In this document: positions 11,358-23,219 of the stretch, piece after piece
How positions within the stretch are numbered: the first letter of the stretch is position 1
Layout of the letters: each line of letters starts with the position of its first letter
Assembly: GCA_963575745.1 (NCBI GenBank)
Contig: CAUYUJ010017837.1
Location: 906,190 to 970,189 of the forward strand
DNA: 64,000 bases
Direction: 5' to 3'
From: Prorocentrum cordatum
Taxonomy: Eukaryota; Sar; Dinophyceae; Prorocentrales; Prorocentraceae
The notes under the pieces: model-generated
The model's input: only the letters and a program-made list of their open reading frames with translations
What the model was told of the DNA's origin: nothing
Databases searched by the model: none
Position numbers and translations under genes: made by a program

Positions 11358-12247
11358 AGGAGGAGGAGGAGGAGGAGGGAATAGGAGGAGGAGGGAATAG
11401 GAGGAGGAGGGAATAGGAGGAGGAGGAGGGAATAGGAGGAGGAGGAGGAGGGGAAGGGAGAGAGGAGGAGGGAGAGGAGGAGGGAGGGAATAGGAGGAGG
11501 AGGAGAGGAGGAAAGGAGGAGGAGGAGGAGGAATAATAGGAGGAGGAGGAGGAGGAGGAGGAGGAGGAGGAGGAATAGGAGGAGGAGGAGGAGGAGGAGG
11601 GAGGAGGAGGAGGAGAAGGAGAAAGAGAGGAGGAGGAGGGAATAGGAGGAGGAGGAGGAGGAGGAGGAGGAGGAGGACCCTCCGCCGTGGCCAACGCGGG
11701 CCGCCGGCGTGACGAGCCACAGTGGAAGCGAGGGCGCCCACGCGCGACCCTGCGCGGGCAGCTGGCGCGCCGGTGTCCGTGCGGACGGACTACCTCCTCC
11801 TCCTCCTCCTCCTCCTCTCCTCCTCCTCCTCCTCCTCCTCCTCCTCCTCCTCCTCCTCCTCCTCCCTCCTCCTCCTCCTCCTCCTCCTCCTCCTCCTACC
11901 TCCTCCTCCTCCTCCTCCTCCTCCTCCTCCTCCTCCTCCTCCTCCTCCTCCTCCTCCTCCTCCCCTCCTCCTCCTCCCCTCCTCCTCCTCCTCCCCCTCC
12001 TCCTCCTCCTCCTCCTCCTCCTCCTCCTCCCTCCTCCTCCTCCTCCTCCTCCTCCTCCTCCTCCTCCTCCTCCTCCTCCTCCTCCTCCTCCTCCTCCTCC
12101 TCCCCTCCTCCTCCTCCTCCTCCTCCTCCTCCTCCTCCTCCTCCTCCTCCTCCTCCCCCTCTTCCTCCTCCTCCCCTCCTCCTCCTCCTCCTCCTCCTCC
12201 TCCTCCTCCTCCTCCTCCTCCTCCTCCTCCTCCTCCTCCCTCCTCCC
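11358..12247. repeat. Giant GGA / CCT inverted tract
   Basis: Purine GGA repeats at 11358-11678 and pyrimidine CCT repeats at 11790-12247 flank a unique spacer of about 111 bp. The two arms are complementary in type, so a single strand could fold back over more than 300 bases. Frames of up to 532 codons over it are poly-Glu/Arg/Gly or poly-Pro/Ser/Leu artefacts. Confidence 0.9.
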
Positions 12248-13380
12248 TCGCGTCGACACTGTCTTTCCGCCGCTCTGCTGGGGGTTTCGTTCTTGATTTC
12301 GGCCCCCTGGGGGGAGGGGGGCTGTTGGGCCCCGGGGGCATCGGAGCGGGTCCGGGGCGGAAAACTGCTCCTGGGGGTGGGTGGGCGGGAAGTGGTCGGG
12401 ACCCCTCGGCGCGGGTGGAAAAAAGGCATCACATCGGCGGACTCGGCGGACGACGGGGCACGATTCAATAAGCAGCTCGTCTGTAGAAAGGTTTTGTGTG
12501 ATGCTGCTAGCGCCAGGTGCGGGAAGGACCAATGCCCCCGAGATCGGTGACCCATCGTGGCCCCCCGTCGTGGCCCCCCAGGCCTCCCCAACGTGGCCCC
12601 CCATCTGCGAGGCTGTCGAATGGTCTTCAGCCGCAAAGGCGCCATGATTTGTGCCATGCCGACTTTTCCTCGGTTTGGGCGCATGGGGGGCCCGTTGTTG
12701 GGCCCAAGGGCCACCTGCCCCAGGGGGACAAACTGCCTCCCATGGAGCCACGCGCGCGGGAAGAAAAACTGCGCCTGGGGAAGGGGCCGGGGCCACTGGT
12801 CTCTGGGGCCGCCCGATTCACGCCGCTGGGCCCAGACATCCACCAATCGTTTTTTTGTTAATCCGCGGGCCCAGAAGGTCCCGATCCGCTCCCTGGGGAT
12901 CGTTTTTCGCCCCGGATCTGTTTTGATGGCCCTGGGGCCCGATCGCGCGCCCCGCGAGGCCGAGGTCGAGGAAAAGCTCACGGATTGAGAACACCATATC
13001 TACCCAGAGGGTCGGCGGACCCATTTTGTGGGTCCGCCACAAAAACGGACCCATGTAATGGGACAGGGATCAATTTTCCGATTCACGTTCGGAAAGGGGG
13101 CCCATAAATGGGCCCGGGAAGACCCCAGGGTGGACCCATAAATAGGCCCGGTCAAAAACAGAATGTCAAATAATGGACACAAGCCCAGAACTCAATTTTG
13201 ATGTTAACCCGTTTGGGGGGCACAGGCTGCCACAGAAAATTGGTTCGGCCGAGCCCATTTTAAGCACGTAGGCTGCCGCGGAAAATGGGTCCGGCCCAGC
13301 CCATTCTAAGAGCGCAGGATGCAGCGCAATATGGACCCGCCCGAACAAATCGTTAGGTTCGCGCGCGGCCCTTGAAATTT
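12248..13380. other. GC-rich interval with a hairpin and a dispersed repeat
   Basis: No gene is supported. A GGTCGGGACC-type repeat copy lies at about 12845-12905 (minus). CCCATAAATGGGCCCGG-like blocks lie at 13100-13160, and GAAAAT(T/G)GGT(T/C)CGGCC blocks near 13235 and 13279. Confidence 0.5.
13014..13038. repeat. 10-bp stem hairpin
   Basis: GGCGGACCCA, a TTTTG loop and TGGGTCCGCC form a perfect stem. Confidence 0.85.
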
Positions 13381-14084
13381 CATCGACGCTTACGCGCGCA
13401 GCATCGCGTTTCACTGATAGCTAGAAACTCCCCATCTGCGCCCGCAGCAAGGCGCGCGCACAAAAAATGCGCCCGCTTGGGCGAGGGAAGGGCGAGGAAA
13501 GAGGAGGGCAATCCATGTTGTCGCTCCAGCCCTCGCGACGCTCGATATAGGGCATGTACTCGGTCGACATGCTCGCGAGGCCAGAAGCATTTTCCTGGTC
13601 GAGGAAGCCGCGGATAAAAAGGAGGCGAAGGGTGAGGGCGGGACGGGTGCGGGGGGGGGGGCGGAGTTACGGGGGTGGGCGGAGGTGGTGGCTTTTGGTC
13701 GTGACGGCGTCGTCTAGGCCCAGCCCAGCGCGCGCGCGCTCGGAACCTCCCCAGGGGCGCGTGGAACGGCGCCACTGGCGGCCGCGAGGTGCGGGCGGGG
13801 GGGGTGGGGCCCTCGAAGAAGCACAGGGGGAGGGAAGGGGGGGGGGGCGAGCGGGGGGGAGGGCTGGCTTTGCTAACCGCGAGCGCGCCAGACGCGCGAT
13901 GGCTCGGGCACCCCGCACCCCCCCCCCTTGCCCCCTTGCCCGCCCCGCAGGGGTGCGTCGACGAGGGAGAGGAGTGCCCAACCCGAGGAGGGGAGGCAGG
14001 GAGCTGACGGAGATGGAGCCCCCCACGCCCTAATTCGTGGAGCATATATGCGTTCCACGCTCGGCCGCCAAGGCGAAGACTCGC
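13381..14084. other. GC-rich interval, no gene recognised
   Basis: Long frames on both strands (up to 373 codons, minus) are Pro/Arg/Gly-rich without motifs. I do not call them genes. Confidence 0.45.
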
Positions 14085-14440
14085 ATCGATCCCTCGATCG
14101 AGGAGGCGACGCCTGCGCCGAGTTCGGCCAGGCCGCTCTCGGGTCCGCGATCGGCGCGCACCTCTCGGCTCAGCCTGGGGGCCATCCGATCCCGGGGCCG
14201 GGGTCGGCCCAATAGTGCCGGCGCAGGTGTCGACGACGAGGGCAAAAGGCGCAGCGTGGGCCCAGTCGAAGGCCGTCGACTCCACGGGCCGACCCCTCGA
14301 TCGACGAGGAGGCGACCCGACCTTGGCCAGGCCTCTTCTGGGCCCGGGATCGGCGCGTGCGACCCCCTGGCCTGGCCTCGGAGGTCGCCCGATCCCCGCG
14401 CCGGGATCGGCCCGGCCAGGGTCAGCGCAGGTGCCTGCGA
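14085..14440. repeat. Imperfect tandem pair, period about 197 bp
   Basis: CCCTCGATCGAGGAGGCGAC near 14091 recurs as CCCCTCGATCGACGAGGAGG near 14292. In both copies GGCCAGGCC, GGGATCGGCGCG and GGTCGGCCC-type blocks follow in the same order. Confidence 0.6.
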
Positions 14441-14605
14441 TACAGTCGGGGCGTTGACCTAAGGAACCCGAAATGAGGAACGGGGCCCCTTTCTCCCACA
14501 AGTTGAACTTCGATTTCCCATGGAAGACCTCAGGAAAACAGAAGGCAAACTATAGAACACTCAAGGAACACCGAGCCCCTCCCCAACGAAAAGGGTTCCT
14601 TCTGC
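14441..14605 (+). mobile_element. 180-bp MITE, copy 2, right end lost
   Basis: It starts TACAGTCGGGGCGTTGACC and follows the family through AACGAAAAGGGTTCCTTCT, but the right inverted repeat is absent. CAGGGTCAGCGCAGGTG before it and CAGGGTCGGCGCGGGTG after it are near-identical, so local recombination may have removed the end. Confidence 0.75.
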
Positions 14606-14727
14606 CCAGGGTCGGCGCGGGTGTCGAGACAGGCCCCGCGCGCCAGCGCAGCTCGCGGGACGCATTCGCCGGGGCGGGTGGCGAACGTGGCGAGGGCCAC
14701 GCTTTGAAGAAGAAACGGCTTACATCG

Positions 14728-14900
14728 ATGGAGCTCGTGCAAATTGTCAAAACAAATGCGCGCCGCGCCAAGGCGCTGGCCGCATTTCGAGAACCGCCCG
14801 CCCTCGATCCGCGAAGCTCTTGCAAGTGGTCCACGCGCACGCGCGCCGCGCTAAGGCGAGGGCCGCATTTGGAAAGCCACCCGCCCTCCATCTTTGAAGC
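14728..14900. repeat. 84-bp tandem repeat, two copies
   Basis: GAGCTCGTGCAA at 14730 and AAGCTCTTGCAA at 14814 begin two similar 84-bp units, both with GCGCGCCGCGC and GGCCGCATTT. The end of a third unit may follow. Confidence 0.7.
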
Positions 14901-15008
14901 CGCTGCCAACGTTTAAGCTTCGGCGTGGTAGATAGCGAGGAAGTCTCAGGCGAAGCGCCGGGCCCGCCCGAAAAATCGGCCTCGGGGCGCGACGGGGGGA
15001 GGTCATTC

Positions 15009-15125
15009 ATGCGGAAAGGGAACGGAGGAGGAAGAGGAGGAGGTGGCAGAGGAGGAGAAGGAGGAGGAGGAGGAGGAGGAGGAGGAGGAGGAGGAGGAGA
15101 AGATAGCGGCGGAGAAAGAGACAAG
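15009..15125 (+). repeat. GGA tract
   Basis: GGA/GAG repeat interrupted by a few other triplets. Confidence 0.85.
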
Positions 15126-15139
15126 GGGAGGGGGGTCTA

Positions 15140-16780
15140 ACGGGCATCGGTAGCGCGTCGCGCCGACGCGTGGCGGGCCGAGCTCTCTGAGAAGGCCCCC
15201 TTCTCATTTCTCCCAATCCCGCCGCCGATGGGGGAACAACACAGCTCAGCTCGGCACAGCACAGCTCAGCACGGCAGGCGTTCAACACGGCAAGCGTGGC
15301 ACTTTCTCATACTTTCTCGACACCGTACGGGGTGCGCACGGGGTGGTCCCTGAGCGCGGCCGCTATCCGTGACACTCGTCCAGGGAACAACAAGCGTGGC
15401 GTTTTCTCGGCACCACAAGGGGTGCGCACGGGGAAGTGCGAGGGCGACGCTCATCGGGGGGGGCGCCGATGCCGCCCTCTCTCTGCTACGCGTTCGCTGT
15501 TTTCTGGCCTCTGGGAGGCCCTGGTCGCCGCCGCTGGGTTCGCCCCGAAATCCTGGCGCGCGCCGGGCGAGTTCCGGGAGGCGGCTGTACCGGTGCCTAT
15601 CAGATACGGGCAACGATGATTTACATGCTGCCACCCTCCGTTCAGGTCCAAGAGCAATCAATCCATTGGAGGGCGTCTGTGCATATCGCGGCGGACGCGA
15701 GCCCGCCGCGGCAACCCGGGGGCGCGGCGTTTTTTTGGGTGCCCGGATCTCAGACGGCATGATGTTTGTCCATCTTTGCCCCGGCCCTAGCCCTTCCAGT
15801 GATTTGTGCATCCGCTCGGCCGCACTCGCCTGCAAAAATTGCAACAATTTCGCGGGTTCCATCATCGACGCACCAAAAATCATGCCTACTAGATTCAAGA
15901 TTATGCGGGTGCAGCAAGTACGTTGTCTCGCTGCGCTGAAGTCCCAGGAATGGCGCTGGTCTGGCGCGATTCACGATCGTCAAAATGCAATGGTCAAGCT
16001 CATCCGCGGCGTTAAAGCCCCGACGGCAATGTTTCGGCATGCCTCAGGGGCTTCAAACGGTTGTCTTCGAACGAGACAGTTCCCTCAATTGAAATGAACT
16101 GGTGCAGGGGCCTGTGAAGAAAGAGCTCGGACAAAAATGTTTATTCCAACATCGTCGGTGACTCCCGGCCCCCCGCGGCCCCCCCCTCCCCCCCCTCGCC
16201 CCCCTCCCGCCCCTCCCCCTCGAGGGGGAGGGGGGCGCGCGCCCCCCCTAGGAGGCGCCCCTCGCGGCCGCGGCGGCCGCCGCGACGTCTCTCGCCGTCT
16301 CTGCGATCGCGCGGCGCATCGCGGGGGCGCCGGTCTCGACGCCATCGCGCTTCTCCTCGGGGATGGCCTCGACGTCGATGATGCCCGAAGCTCCGAAGTT
16401 CGAACGCATCCCCCAATCGATGCCCGTGGAGCGGGCGGAGGCGCAGTCGCCGTAGCCCCGAAGCATTGCCGCAGCGTTTTCGACCAGAATTAAACCCCCG
16501 ACGGGGGCGTTCGGGGGCTAAAGAAGGCTGCGGTTAAAAGGCTGACCCCCCCCCCAGGGCCCGGGACCATGGCGAAAACGGTCCGAGCGAGAGGCTTCGG
16601 CTTCGGAGCTCCGAAATCAAGCGGAATAGCACCGCCGCCCCCTAGGAGCTCAGACTCTTCCCCCCCGAGCATGCTTGGATTCAGAGGCCCCGAATGGCCG
16701 TCGAGCCAGACAGTCAAGCGCTCGCGCTGAACCAGCTCGAGCGCCTCGACCTCGAGGGCGACGAGACAGCGAGCGAGGGG
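15140..16780. other. No supported gene; local repeats
   Basis: Two copies of a block ending GGGGTGCGCACGGGG lie at about 15290-15345 and 15388-15440. A minus-strand frame at 16248-16466 contains GIDWGMRSNFGASGIIDVEA, which looks protein-like, but no family is recognised and the frame is short. Confidence 0.4.
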
Positions 16781-16786
16781 GGGGGG

Positions 16787-16787
16787 A

Positions 16788-16819
<32 letters not shown>

Positions 16820-16853
16820 GAGGAGGAGGAGGAGGAGGAGGAGGAGGAGGAGC
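16787..16853 (+). repeat. GGA tract next to LINE B 3' end
   Basis: GGA/GAG repeat of about 65 bp just beyond the last LINE B coding sequence. Confidence 0.8.
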
Positions 16854-16904
16854 GCCAGTGCCATCATGCGGTTCGTCTGGCTCGGCCGGCGGGCGGGGCC
16901 AGGC

Positions 16905-17800
16905 TCAGAAGTGGTGGTTCAGCCTGTCCAGGGCGGCCCTGTGGCAGGTCTTGCGCATGGAATATGAAGGGGGTGTCGTAGAAGTTGTGGCAAGTTTGAC
17001 CTCCAAGTAAAGGTAGTAGAGCAGAACGAGGTTGCGCACCGTGGCCTGGCGCGAAAACTCGTGGGCAGCCTCCTCTGGATAGTCTTCGCGAGCGCCGAGC
17101 CCAAGTCGATGTAACACCTCCCTGTGCGCAAACTTGGGCGGCTCCGCGACCCACATAAGGGCGTGACGACAACGGAGGTAGCGGCTGATCTCGTCGAGGC
17201 CTTCGCCGCAACCGAAGAGGCAAGCGTGGCGCGCGGGCAAGACATGCATTCGGCAGCTCGTGTGCCGCCCGCCTGCTAGCGCCCGTAAAACGACCCATCG
17301 CCAGGCCGGCGGCTGCTTGGTGAGAAACTCCCGGAGACCACGCCATCGATCCCGAAGGTCGTCCGGGATGCATGCCGTGCCGATCCACTCCACAGGTCGC
17401 TTCCGCAGTGCGTGCTCGAAGGTGTCGGGGTAGCACTCTGCTTGGCAATGACGAACAAACGTCCGTTGAGGGCGGGGGCGCGCGCCAGCTGCCTCGGACA
17501 GCCTCGCGTCGCGCCGTGCCTTCGCGGCGGCCGCCTTGTACATGGATAGTGTGGTGCCCTTGCTGCCGAGCGGCCTGTCCTGCGAGGCAACTTGGAGTCG
17601 CTGTGCGATTGCCGTGCCCATGCTCCAGGACGTGGGGGGCCACTGTCCCGCGGCGAGTCGTGGAAGACCAACCTGGCGGGCAGCCGCCGCTGCCAGCCGC
17701 TGCAGCGCCGTGCTCCACGAGGGGGCGGTGCACTCCGCTGTGCGCCACAGTGCTCCCGCCGCGAGGGCGCGCATCGACCGTGCTGCAGAGGTTGGGAACC
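16905..17800 (-). pseudogene. LINE B C-terminal Cys-rich domain
   Basis: The frame contains RHACLFGCGEGLDEISRYLR followed by C, matching the C-terminal CPLGC...H...C zinc-like motif of this LINE group, but with Arg where His is expected. It ends NHHF at 16905. The domain is thought to help bind target DNA or RNA. Confidence 0.7.
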
Positions 17801-18435
17801 ACGTGTCGAGGGCGAGGTGTCCGAGAGCCTGAACGTGGACGGCGGCAGCCGCAAGACCTTGTGGAGCGCGTGGAACTCCTTGCGGACTAGGGCCCTCGGT
17901 GGGGTGAAGAACTGGGCAAGGTACGAGAGGACGGGCAAGCACGATGTGCCATACAACCGTACGTTGGAGTCCACGGGCGCGCCCGACTGTCCAGTGAGGA
18001 CGATGCGGCGCCACCATTGTCTGCCGCGTCCCGCCATTGGTCCTCCTCCGTGGCACCGGGGCCCATAACCGTGCCCAAGTGCTTGCCCTTGTCCTCGATT
18101 CGGAAGTCCTTCCACTGGGGAACGAGGTGCTCCACGATCCGGCGGACTCGGCGGATCAGCCCCTCCGAGAGCGGCGCCCAGAGGGGAATGATGACGAACT
18201 TCTTCGGTTGAAGATGTAAGTTCCCAAGCTCAGCAGCACAGTCAAACACGAATGCAAGGCGAGGAAGTTGACGGACATTGCGATTGACGGCGCCAACGTC
18301 GTCGGCACAAACAGCAGCCATACCACCGTGGTGAAGCGCACGGAGATGATGGGTCCGATTCCTCGCCGACATCCGCCGATTGCCCCGGGCGCGTAACTTG
18401 ACTGCCCGAGCCGATGGCATGAGCATGGCACCCAC
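17700..18435 (-). pseudogene. LINE B RT motif C and thumb
   Basis: One frame reads HHGGMAAVCADDVGAV (motif C at about 18296-18321), then LHLQPKKFVIIPLWAPLS and GKHLGTVMGPGATEEDQW. A second frame takes over near 18080 with LYGTSCLPVLSYLAQFFTPP. These blocks follow motif B in the family, showing frameshifts near 18350-18600 and 18080. Confidence 0.8.
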
Positions 18436-18599
18436 GTTCGAGCTCCAGACGGCGACCGCTTAGGTTGCCACCAACATCCGCGGCCGAAGATCTCGAAAAA
18501 AGTCGTGCCGACCCATCCGTTATCGTCGTAACGCTCGGGGGCCCTCCTGGTGCTGTGGGCGAGGGCGCAGCGGCGCGGCTGGTTGGCAGGGTTGGTATT

Positions 18600-21215
18600 G
18601 CCGCTGGGGCAGGGAGCACCGCGGCGAGAGCACGAATGACCGGGTCCATGGCGACCGCCCAAACACTACCCGATAGCGGGCAACCTTGAGCGACTCCGCT
18701 GGCCAAGACACACAGGAAATGATGAACTCCGCCAATCAGTACGTATCCCTCCGCGTCTGCGTACAGAGCGTGGACACCATTGAGGAAACCCTGCTGGAAT
18801 CCGAACCGCCTCAACGCCCCAAACAACCATTGGCGCCCCAAGGAAGGGAAAGCAGCAGCCACGTCAAACAGCAGAAGCATGGGCATGAAGTCCTCCCCAT
18901 CGGGAAGCAGGCCGGCCAATCTCGACTCGCAGTCGATCTCCACGATGTTGCGACAAAAGTTTCGACCTCGAATGAAGCCCTGCTGGACCGAGTGGGCGTG
19001 CTCCGCGACGTGGACCGCCATCTGCGCATTCATGGCCGAGGCGATGATCTTGGCGTCGGTGTTCTTCCTGGTGATGGGTCGCAATGCCCCGGCATCGCGG
19101 ATGCAATTGACGAGGTCGCCTGCCTCCGAGCCCTTGGGGATGAAGGGGAACGGGGAGTGGTTGAACCCTCGAGGTGCTGTGCTGAACATGAACATGTCCA
19201 TGGCGACGTCCTCCAGCAAGCTGGAGGCCCCGGAAACTTGGCACCAAGCTTTATAAGGTAGCTGGTCGGGACCAGGGGCAGAATTCCGCGCCGAAGCCGC
19301 AGCTCGGCGAAGGCTGCTTTCCGTGGGCGGGGCCAGTGGCGCGGCAGGAATAGAGGAGGGAATGTACTCGTCCAGGAAGGCGTCAAGCTTGGTGGCATCG
19401 ACGGTCTTGTCTGCGAAGATGGGCGCCCAGTGCTCTTGGAGGATCCGCGCAATGCCTTCTGGGTCCTTCTCGACCGAATGCCCATGGGAAAGACGCACAC
19501 CTCGCAGTTGAAGCCGAGCAGAGAAGGGGGCCCAGAGGCGACTGCGCCGTTGCAGATGTCGTTGCAGTCGCTGCTGGTATTCGGCATTCTGGGTCTGCCG
19601 CAGACGGGTCGCCTGCGCAGCGTCCTTTTGGGCTCGCAGCTGAAGGGCATGAAGATGGCCACGGTGCGCAGCAGCAGCAGCAGAGGCGAAGCCGCCTTTG
19701 TCGATCAGAGAGACCGCGGCTCCTGCGATGCACAAGTGGTCCTTACCCAACTCTGTGCGTTGGATGAGGGCAGCTGCGAGTGCCGTGTCTTGCCGCCAAA
19801 TCGCCCGCGAGATCGATCGCATCGTGGTACTACGTGCCGCCGCGACGTGCTGCCCCTTGATGCCCCCAGGGAGGCTGGTGAGGTAGTTGCGGGTGAGTCT
19901 GGCAGCATTATTGATGTCGGCCTTCATGATGTGCAGTAGTTGCCCGGCAGTGCGGCCCTCCGTGCGGGACAACGAGCGCAAGAGGTTGTAATGCTTCTGA
20001 AACTGCGGCACCTCGAAAACGAAGTCAGGGATGCTCTGGCATTCCCCCTCTGTGGCTACATGAAGCCGAAGACGTAGTGATACTATACCGTGGTCGCTCA
20101 TCCTCTGGTCGCTGAGCTCCATCGCTTCCTGGTCGACGTGCAACAGCACCTCAAGGTTGGGGATAGCATGCGAAGGCAAGCTGGCGAAGGCACGGTCGAT
20201 GCGGGTGGACGTGAGAGAGCGCCTATCGAACCGTGTGGGGCGACTGTTCTCAACCTCAACGATGTCCGAAAACAGCCGCCGCCAAAATGCCTGCTGATGC
20301 TGATCTCCTGCACGCGTTGGGAAGGAGAGCTGATTCGTCTGGTCGCCCGCGGGGGCCGCCATGACCAGCGGGGCAGGTTCCACGTGGGACGCCGGCGGCT
20401 CGTCGTGGATGTTGAAATCGCCGATGGCCACGAAGAGACGCTGCATGGGGGCCTTGATAGCCCACCGCTGGTATTGGCGCCAGCACGAGGCTACAAGGTG
20501 TCGCTGCGCGTGGTCCAAGTCGCGGTTGTGGACGTTCAAGATCACCAGGTTGCAGATGCTGTCGGCGAACACCTCCAACAGGTGGACGCGGCCGGGGACA
20601 ACCTGACGGTGAACGTGAATCACTGGATTGCTGTCAGGCACAATGCCGATGGCGGGCGGCAGCGACGGAGCCCACGAGCCCTGGGACGGAGTGGCTTGAC
20701 GTTCAGCTGACGGCTGTGCAGCTACTTGTGAGGGGCCGGGGGGCGTCTCGGAAACAAGTGGGGGAACCTCATTTCCTGGCAGAGCGTCTGGAGCTCCACT
20801 GTGGTCACCTTCCGCCGCAATCGCCAGGAAGTCGGAGTCGCCCTGTGTGGAACTCAATGCGGAGGGGGAGGGCGAAGACGAGGAGGGAGATGAAGACGAA
20901 GCGGAGGACGGAGCAGATGGTGTGCCGGGCGGGCCCGACAGGCCGGCGGAGTCCGCCAGATCCACCTGAACCACATGACGGTCAGAAGGAACGAGCAGTG
21001 CAACTCCTCCAGCTCCAGGGGCGGCGCACCCGCTGAAGAAAACAGTATAGTCATATGGAGTCGAAGCCATCAGACGACGCAGGCGCTTGGCAATCCCATG
21101 CACCTCCTGGACCGCAACGACAGCCTTCTGCTTGAGGTACGTGGAGAGGACCTTGAGCTTCTTACGCCGGCGAGCGGGGCCCCCGCAGACGAGTCCCCGA
21201 GCATTCCAGGACACT
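18600..21215 (-). CDS. LINE B endonuclease-reverse transcriptase core
   Basis: This is the informative part of a 1508-codon frame. The endonuclease shows HIVSWNARGL, VVAVQEVHG, FVAIGDFNIHD, TRIDRAFASLP and MSDHGIVSLRL, all metal or catalytic motifs of EEP nucleases. The RT shows NSAPGPDQLPYKAW, GALRPITRKNTDAKI, VQQGFIRGRNFC, LLLFDVAAAFPSLG (motif A, about 18836-18880) and SGVAQGCPLSGSVWA (motif B, about 18648-18693). It would nick DNA and copy the element RNA. The frame is lost before motif C, so no active enzyme is made unless the frame is repaired. Confidence 0.88.
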
Positions 21216-22110
21216 ATGTGGAGGCCGCGATCCGACGATGCCAGAGAAGTCCACGGTGTCGAGGTGGTGTTGCCCCCACGTGATGCCTCTGTCATCCGCG
21301 AAGATGGAATCGAACTCCTTGACCAGCCCGGGCTCGTCCAAGCCCTCCACGGCCACCAGCTGCTCGTTGAAAACCAGCTTGGTCGCGACATCAGCGGAAG
21401 CGCCCGCCTCCAGCTTGACCAGGGGCGATCCGTTGAGGAGGATTCTGCTTTTGGGTCTGCGCCCCACAAAAGACTTCTGAGGGTGCCATTCCTGTAGAAG
21501 TCGGTGGAGTCGTCGAGTCTGGAGCTCAGTGCGAACTTGCTTCGGGCTCCGGTCCGCATTGATGCAGATAGGAACGTTCTGCCCCGTGGCCGCCAAAGCG
21601 GCGAAGGATCTCCAGGTGCCTCCAGGAAGTTTAAGATGACGTGCGAGAGCCGCTGAACGGGGCGAAGTAGTGTCCTTGCCACTAAGAAGCTGAATGTGGA
21701 ACTTCCGCGAGGGCGCGTCGCCGACCACCGATGCCACGTCCACGGCGAGGCCGGCATCGGCAATCCAGGGGCCGATGGCCTGCCGAACGGCTGCGGGGGC
21801 AACAAGTTCGGGGGCGCCGATGGCGTAGACGGAGGGGCCAGGAGGCCTGTCCCAATCCGCCAGGGCCAACAAACCCATCGCGGGAAGCTGGGCTTCGGCC
21901 ATTGCGAGCTGTCGACGTACCTCTTCGGCCGACGCTGCCGTGGCGGCCTGGGCCGCTTCGCTCGCCGTGAGGCGCTGCCGGATGTCGACCATCTCCTGCT
22001 CGGAGGCTTCAAGGCGCCTGTTGACGGTGCGCTCGATGGTCGAGATGGTCCGCCCGATCGACTGGACGGAGGCTTCGGCGAGGAGGAGGAGGAGGAAGAG
22101 GAGGAAGAGG
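21162..22110 (-). pseudogene. LINE B ORF1-like coiled coil and RNA-binding part
   Basis: After a poly-Ser/Leu run from the CTC tract come heptad-rich residues (SIGRTISTIERTVNRRLEAS and beyond). A block then follows with FHIQLLSG, GTWRSFAALA and ICINADRSPKQVRTELQTRR, resembling the RNA-binding part that precedes the endonuclease in related LINEs. It lies in a different frame from the endonuclease, with the switch near 21170-21210. It probably bound the element RNA. Confidence 0.6.
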
Positions 22111-22205
22111 AGGAGGAGGAGGAGGAGGAGGAGGCTCGAGGAGGACGAGGAGGACGAGGAGGAGGAGGAGGGGGAGGAGGAGGGGGAGGAGGAGGGAGGA
22201 GGGAC
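22085..22205. repeat. GAG/CTC tract inside LINE B
   Basis: GGA/GAG on plus, encoding poly-Ser/Leu/Pro in the LINE frames. A length change here probably caused one of the frame switches. Confidence 0.8.
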
Positions 22206-22244
22206 GAACATGGAACATCGATCAAACATAAGAGCGATTTTCCT

Positions 22245-22768
22245 TGGGCGGCCCCTTTGACCTGCGAGGCGTCGACGGCGTGATGGCCCCATGTCTTCTG
22301 CTCAATCACGAAGTGCACTCCCTCCGCGTCGTAATGCGCGGCAATCAGCGCGCGCGGATCGGCCTTGCACTCGCGCCCCCCCAGCGCGGCCTCGCGTCGG
22401 CTGAAACTCGGCGGCGCCATCCGCGCGTTCCACCGCGCCGCGCGCGGAGCAGCAGCAAGATCAGGTGCATCATTCCTCGCGGGCAGCAGCAGTCTCTCCC
22501 AGCTGCAGTTCCGCGCCCAGTCGCGCGACTTTGCTTTGAACACCTTCTGGGAGTAGAGTTGCTTGAGCGCTGCCTCGTCGCCGCCCATCGCCTGGGCCTG
22601 GTCGGCGGTCTGGCCGCCCCGTCGCCTCCCGTCGCCGCCTCGTCGCAGCTCGTCGCCTGGGCCCGGTTGTCGGTCTGGCCGCCCGGTCGCCGCCTCGTCG
22701 CCGCCTCGTCGCCGCCCGTCGCCGCCCGTCGTCGCCGCCCCGTTGCGACCCCCCCTCGAGCCCTCCAA
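22245..22768 (-). pseudogene. LINE B pre-endonuclease domain
   Basis: The stretch YDAEGVHFVIEQKTWGHHAV and nearby LPARNDAPDLA appear to be the N-terminal conserved piece of this LINE type. Upstream sequence is low-complexity Arg/Gly from GTCGCCGCC repeats, so the true start cannot be fixed. Downstream it runs into a CCT/CTC tract (22085-22200) where the frame changes. Confidence 0.5.
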
Positions 22769-23219
22769 TCCTTAGCCGTTTCTGCAGTGGCGGCTCCACC
22801 CCCTGGGAAGAACGCGGAGAAGTGCAAGTCTTGCTACCCGGTGCGCGCGCGCGCTGGCGCGGAGATCCACGGCAACTTCATCTCCGGCCAACGCAGCTCC
22901 CACATGCACGGTCCATGCATGATCCATGCCGGCCAATGGCCCCATGCAACATGGAGTCATCGACAAGCAAACCAGCATAACTTCTGCATGTGTTATCCTA
23001 TCACATGCGAATCCACGCTGGCCTAGTTGAGCGGAAGCAAGTCGAATATTTCCTATGAACAGTCAGCGGGCAGGCACCAGCTCACTAGACCGGCAAGCCG
23101 AGGGCTGGTTCTTCTCAGCCTGCCCCCTTCGCAGGGCGCCGGCGTTTCTGCCGTGCTCGGGGGCGTTGGCACCCGCAGCCGTATATAGTATTGAAGGCGA
23201 TGTTAGGACCACTCCCAAT
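22769..23219. other. No gene seen
   Basis: A mixed-composition interval that includes four copies of a CATGC(A/C)-type motif near 22900-22990. No coding signal is recognised. Confidence 0.5.

Larger units (their letters stand above)
16905..22768 (-). mobile_element. LINE 'B', non-LTR retrotransposon, recently broken
   Basis: The minus strand reads, in order: a pre-endonuclease domain, a coiled-coil/RNA-binding ORF1-like part, EEP endonuclease, RT and a C-terminal Cys-rich region. One 1508-codon frame covers the first domain, the endonuclease and the RT to motif B. The ORF1-like part and everything after motif B lie in other frames, so at least four frameshifts are needed. Conserved residues are well kept, suggesting fairly young decay. 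Terminal features were not found. Confidence 0.9.

Noticed and set aside
11198-12981. Frames of up to 532 codons of poly-Glu/Arg/Gly/Pro/Ser/Leu
   Set aside because: They are translations of GGA/CCT repeats open in all six frames; no unique protein sequence.
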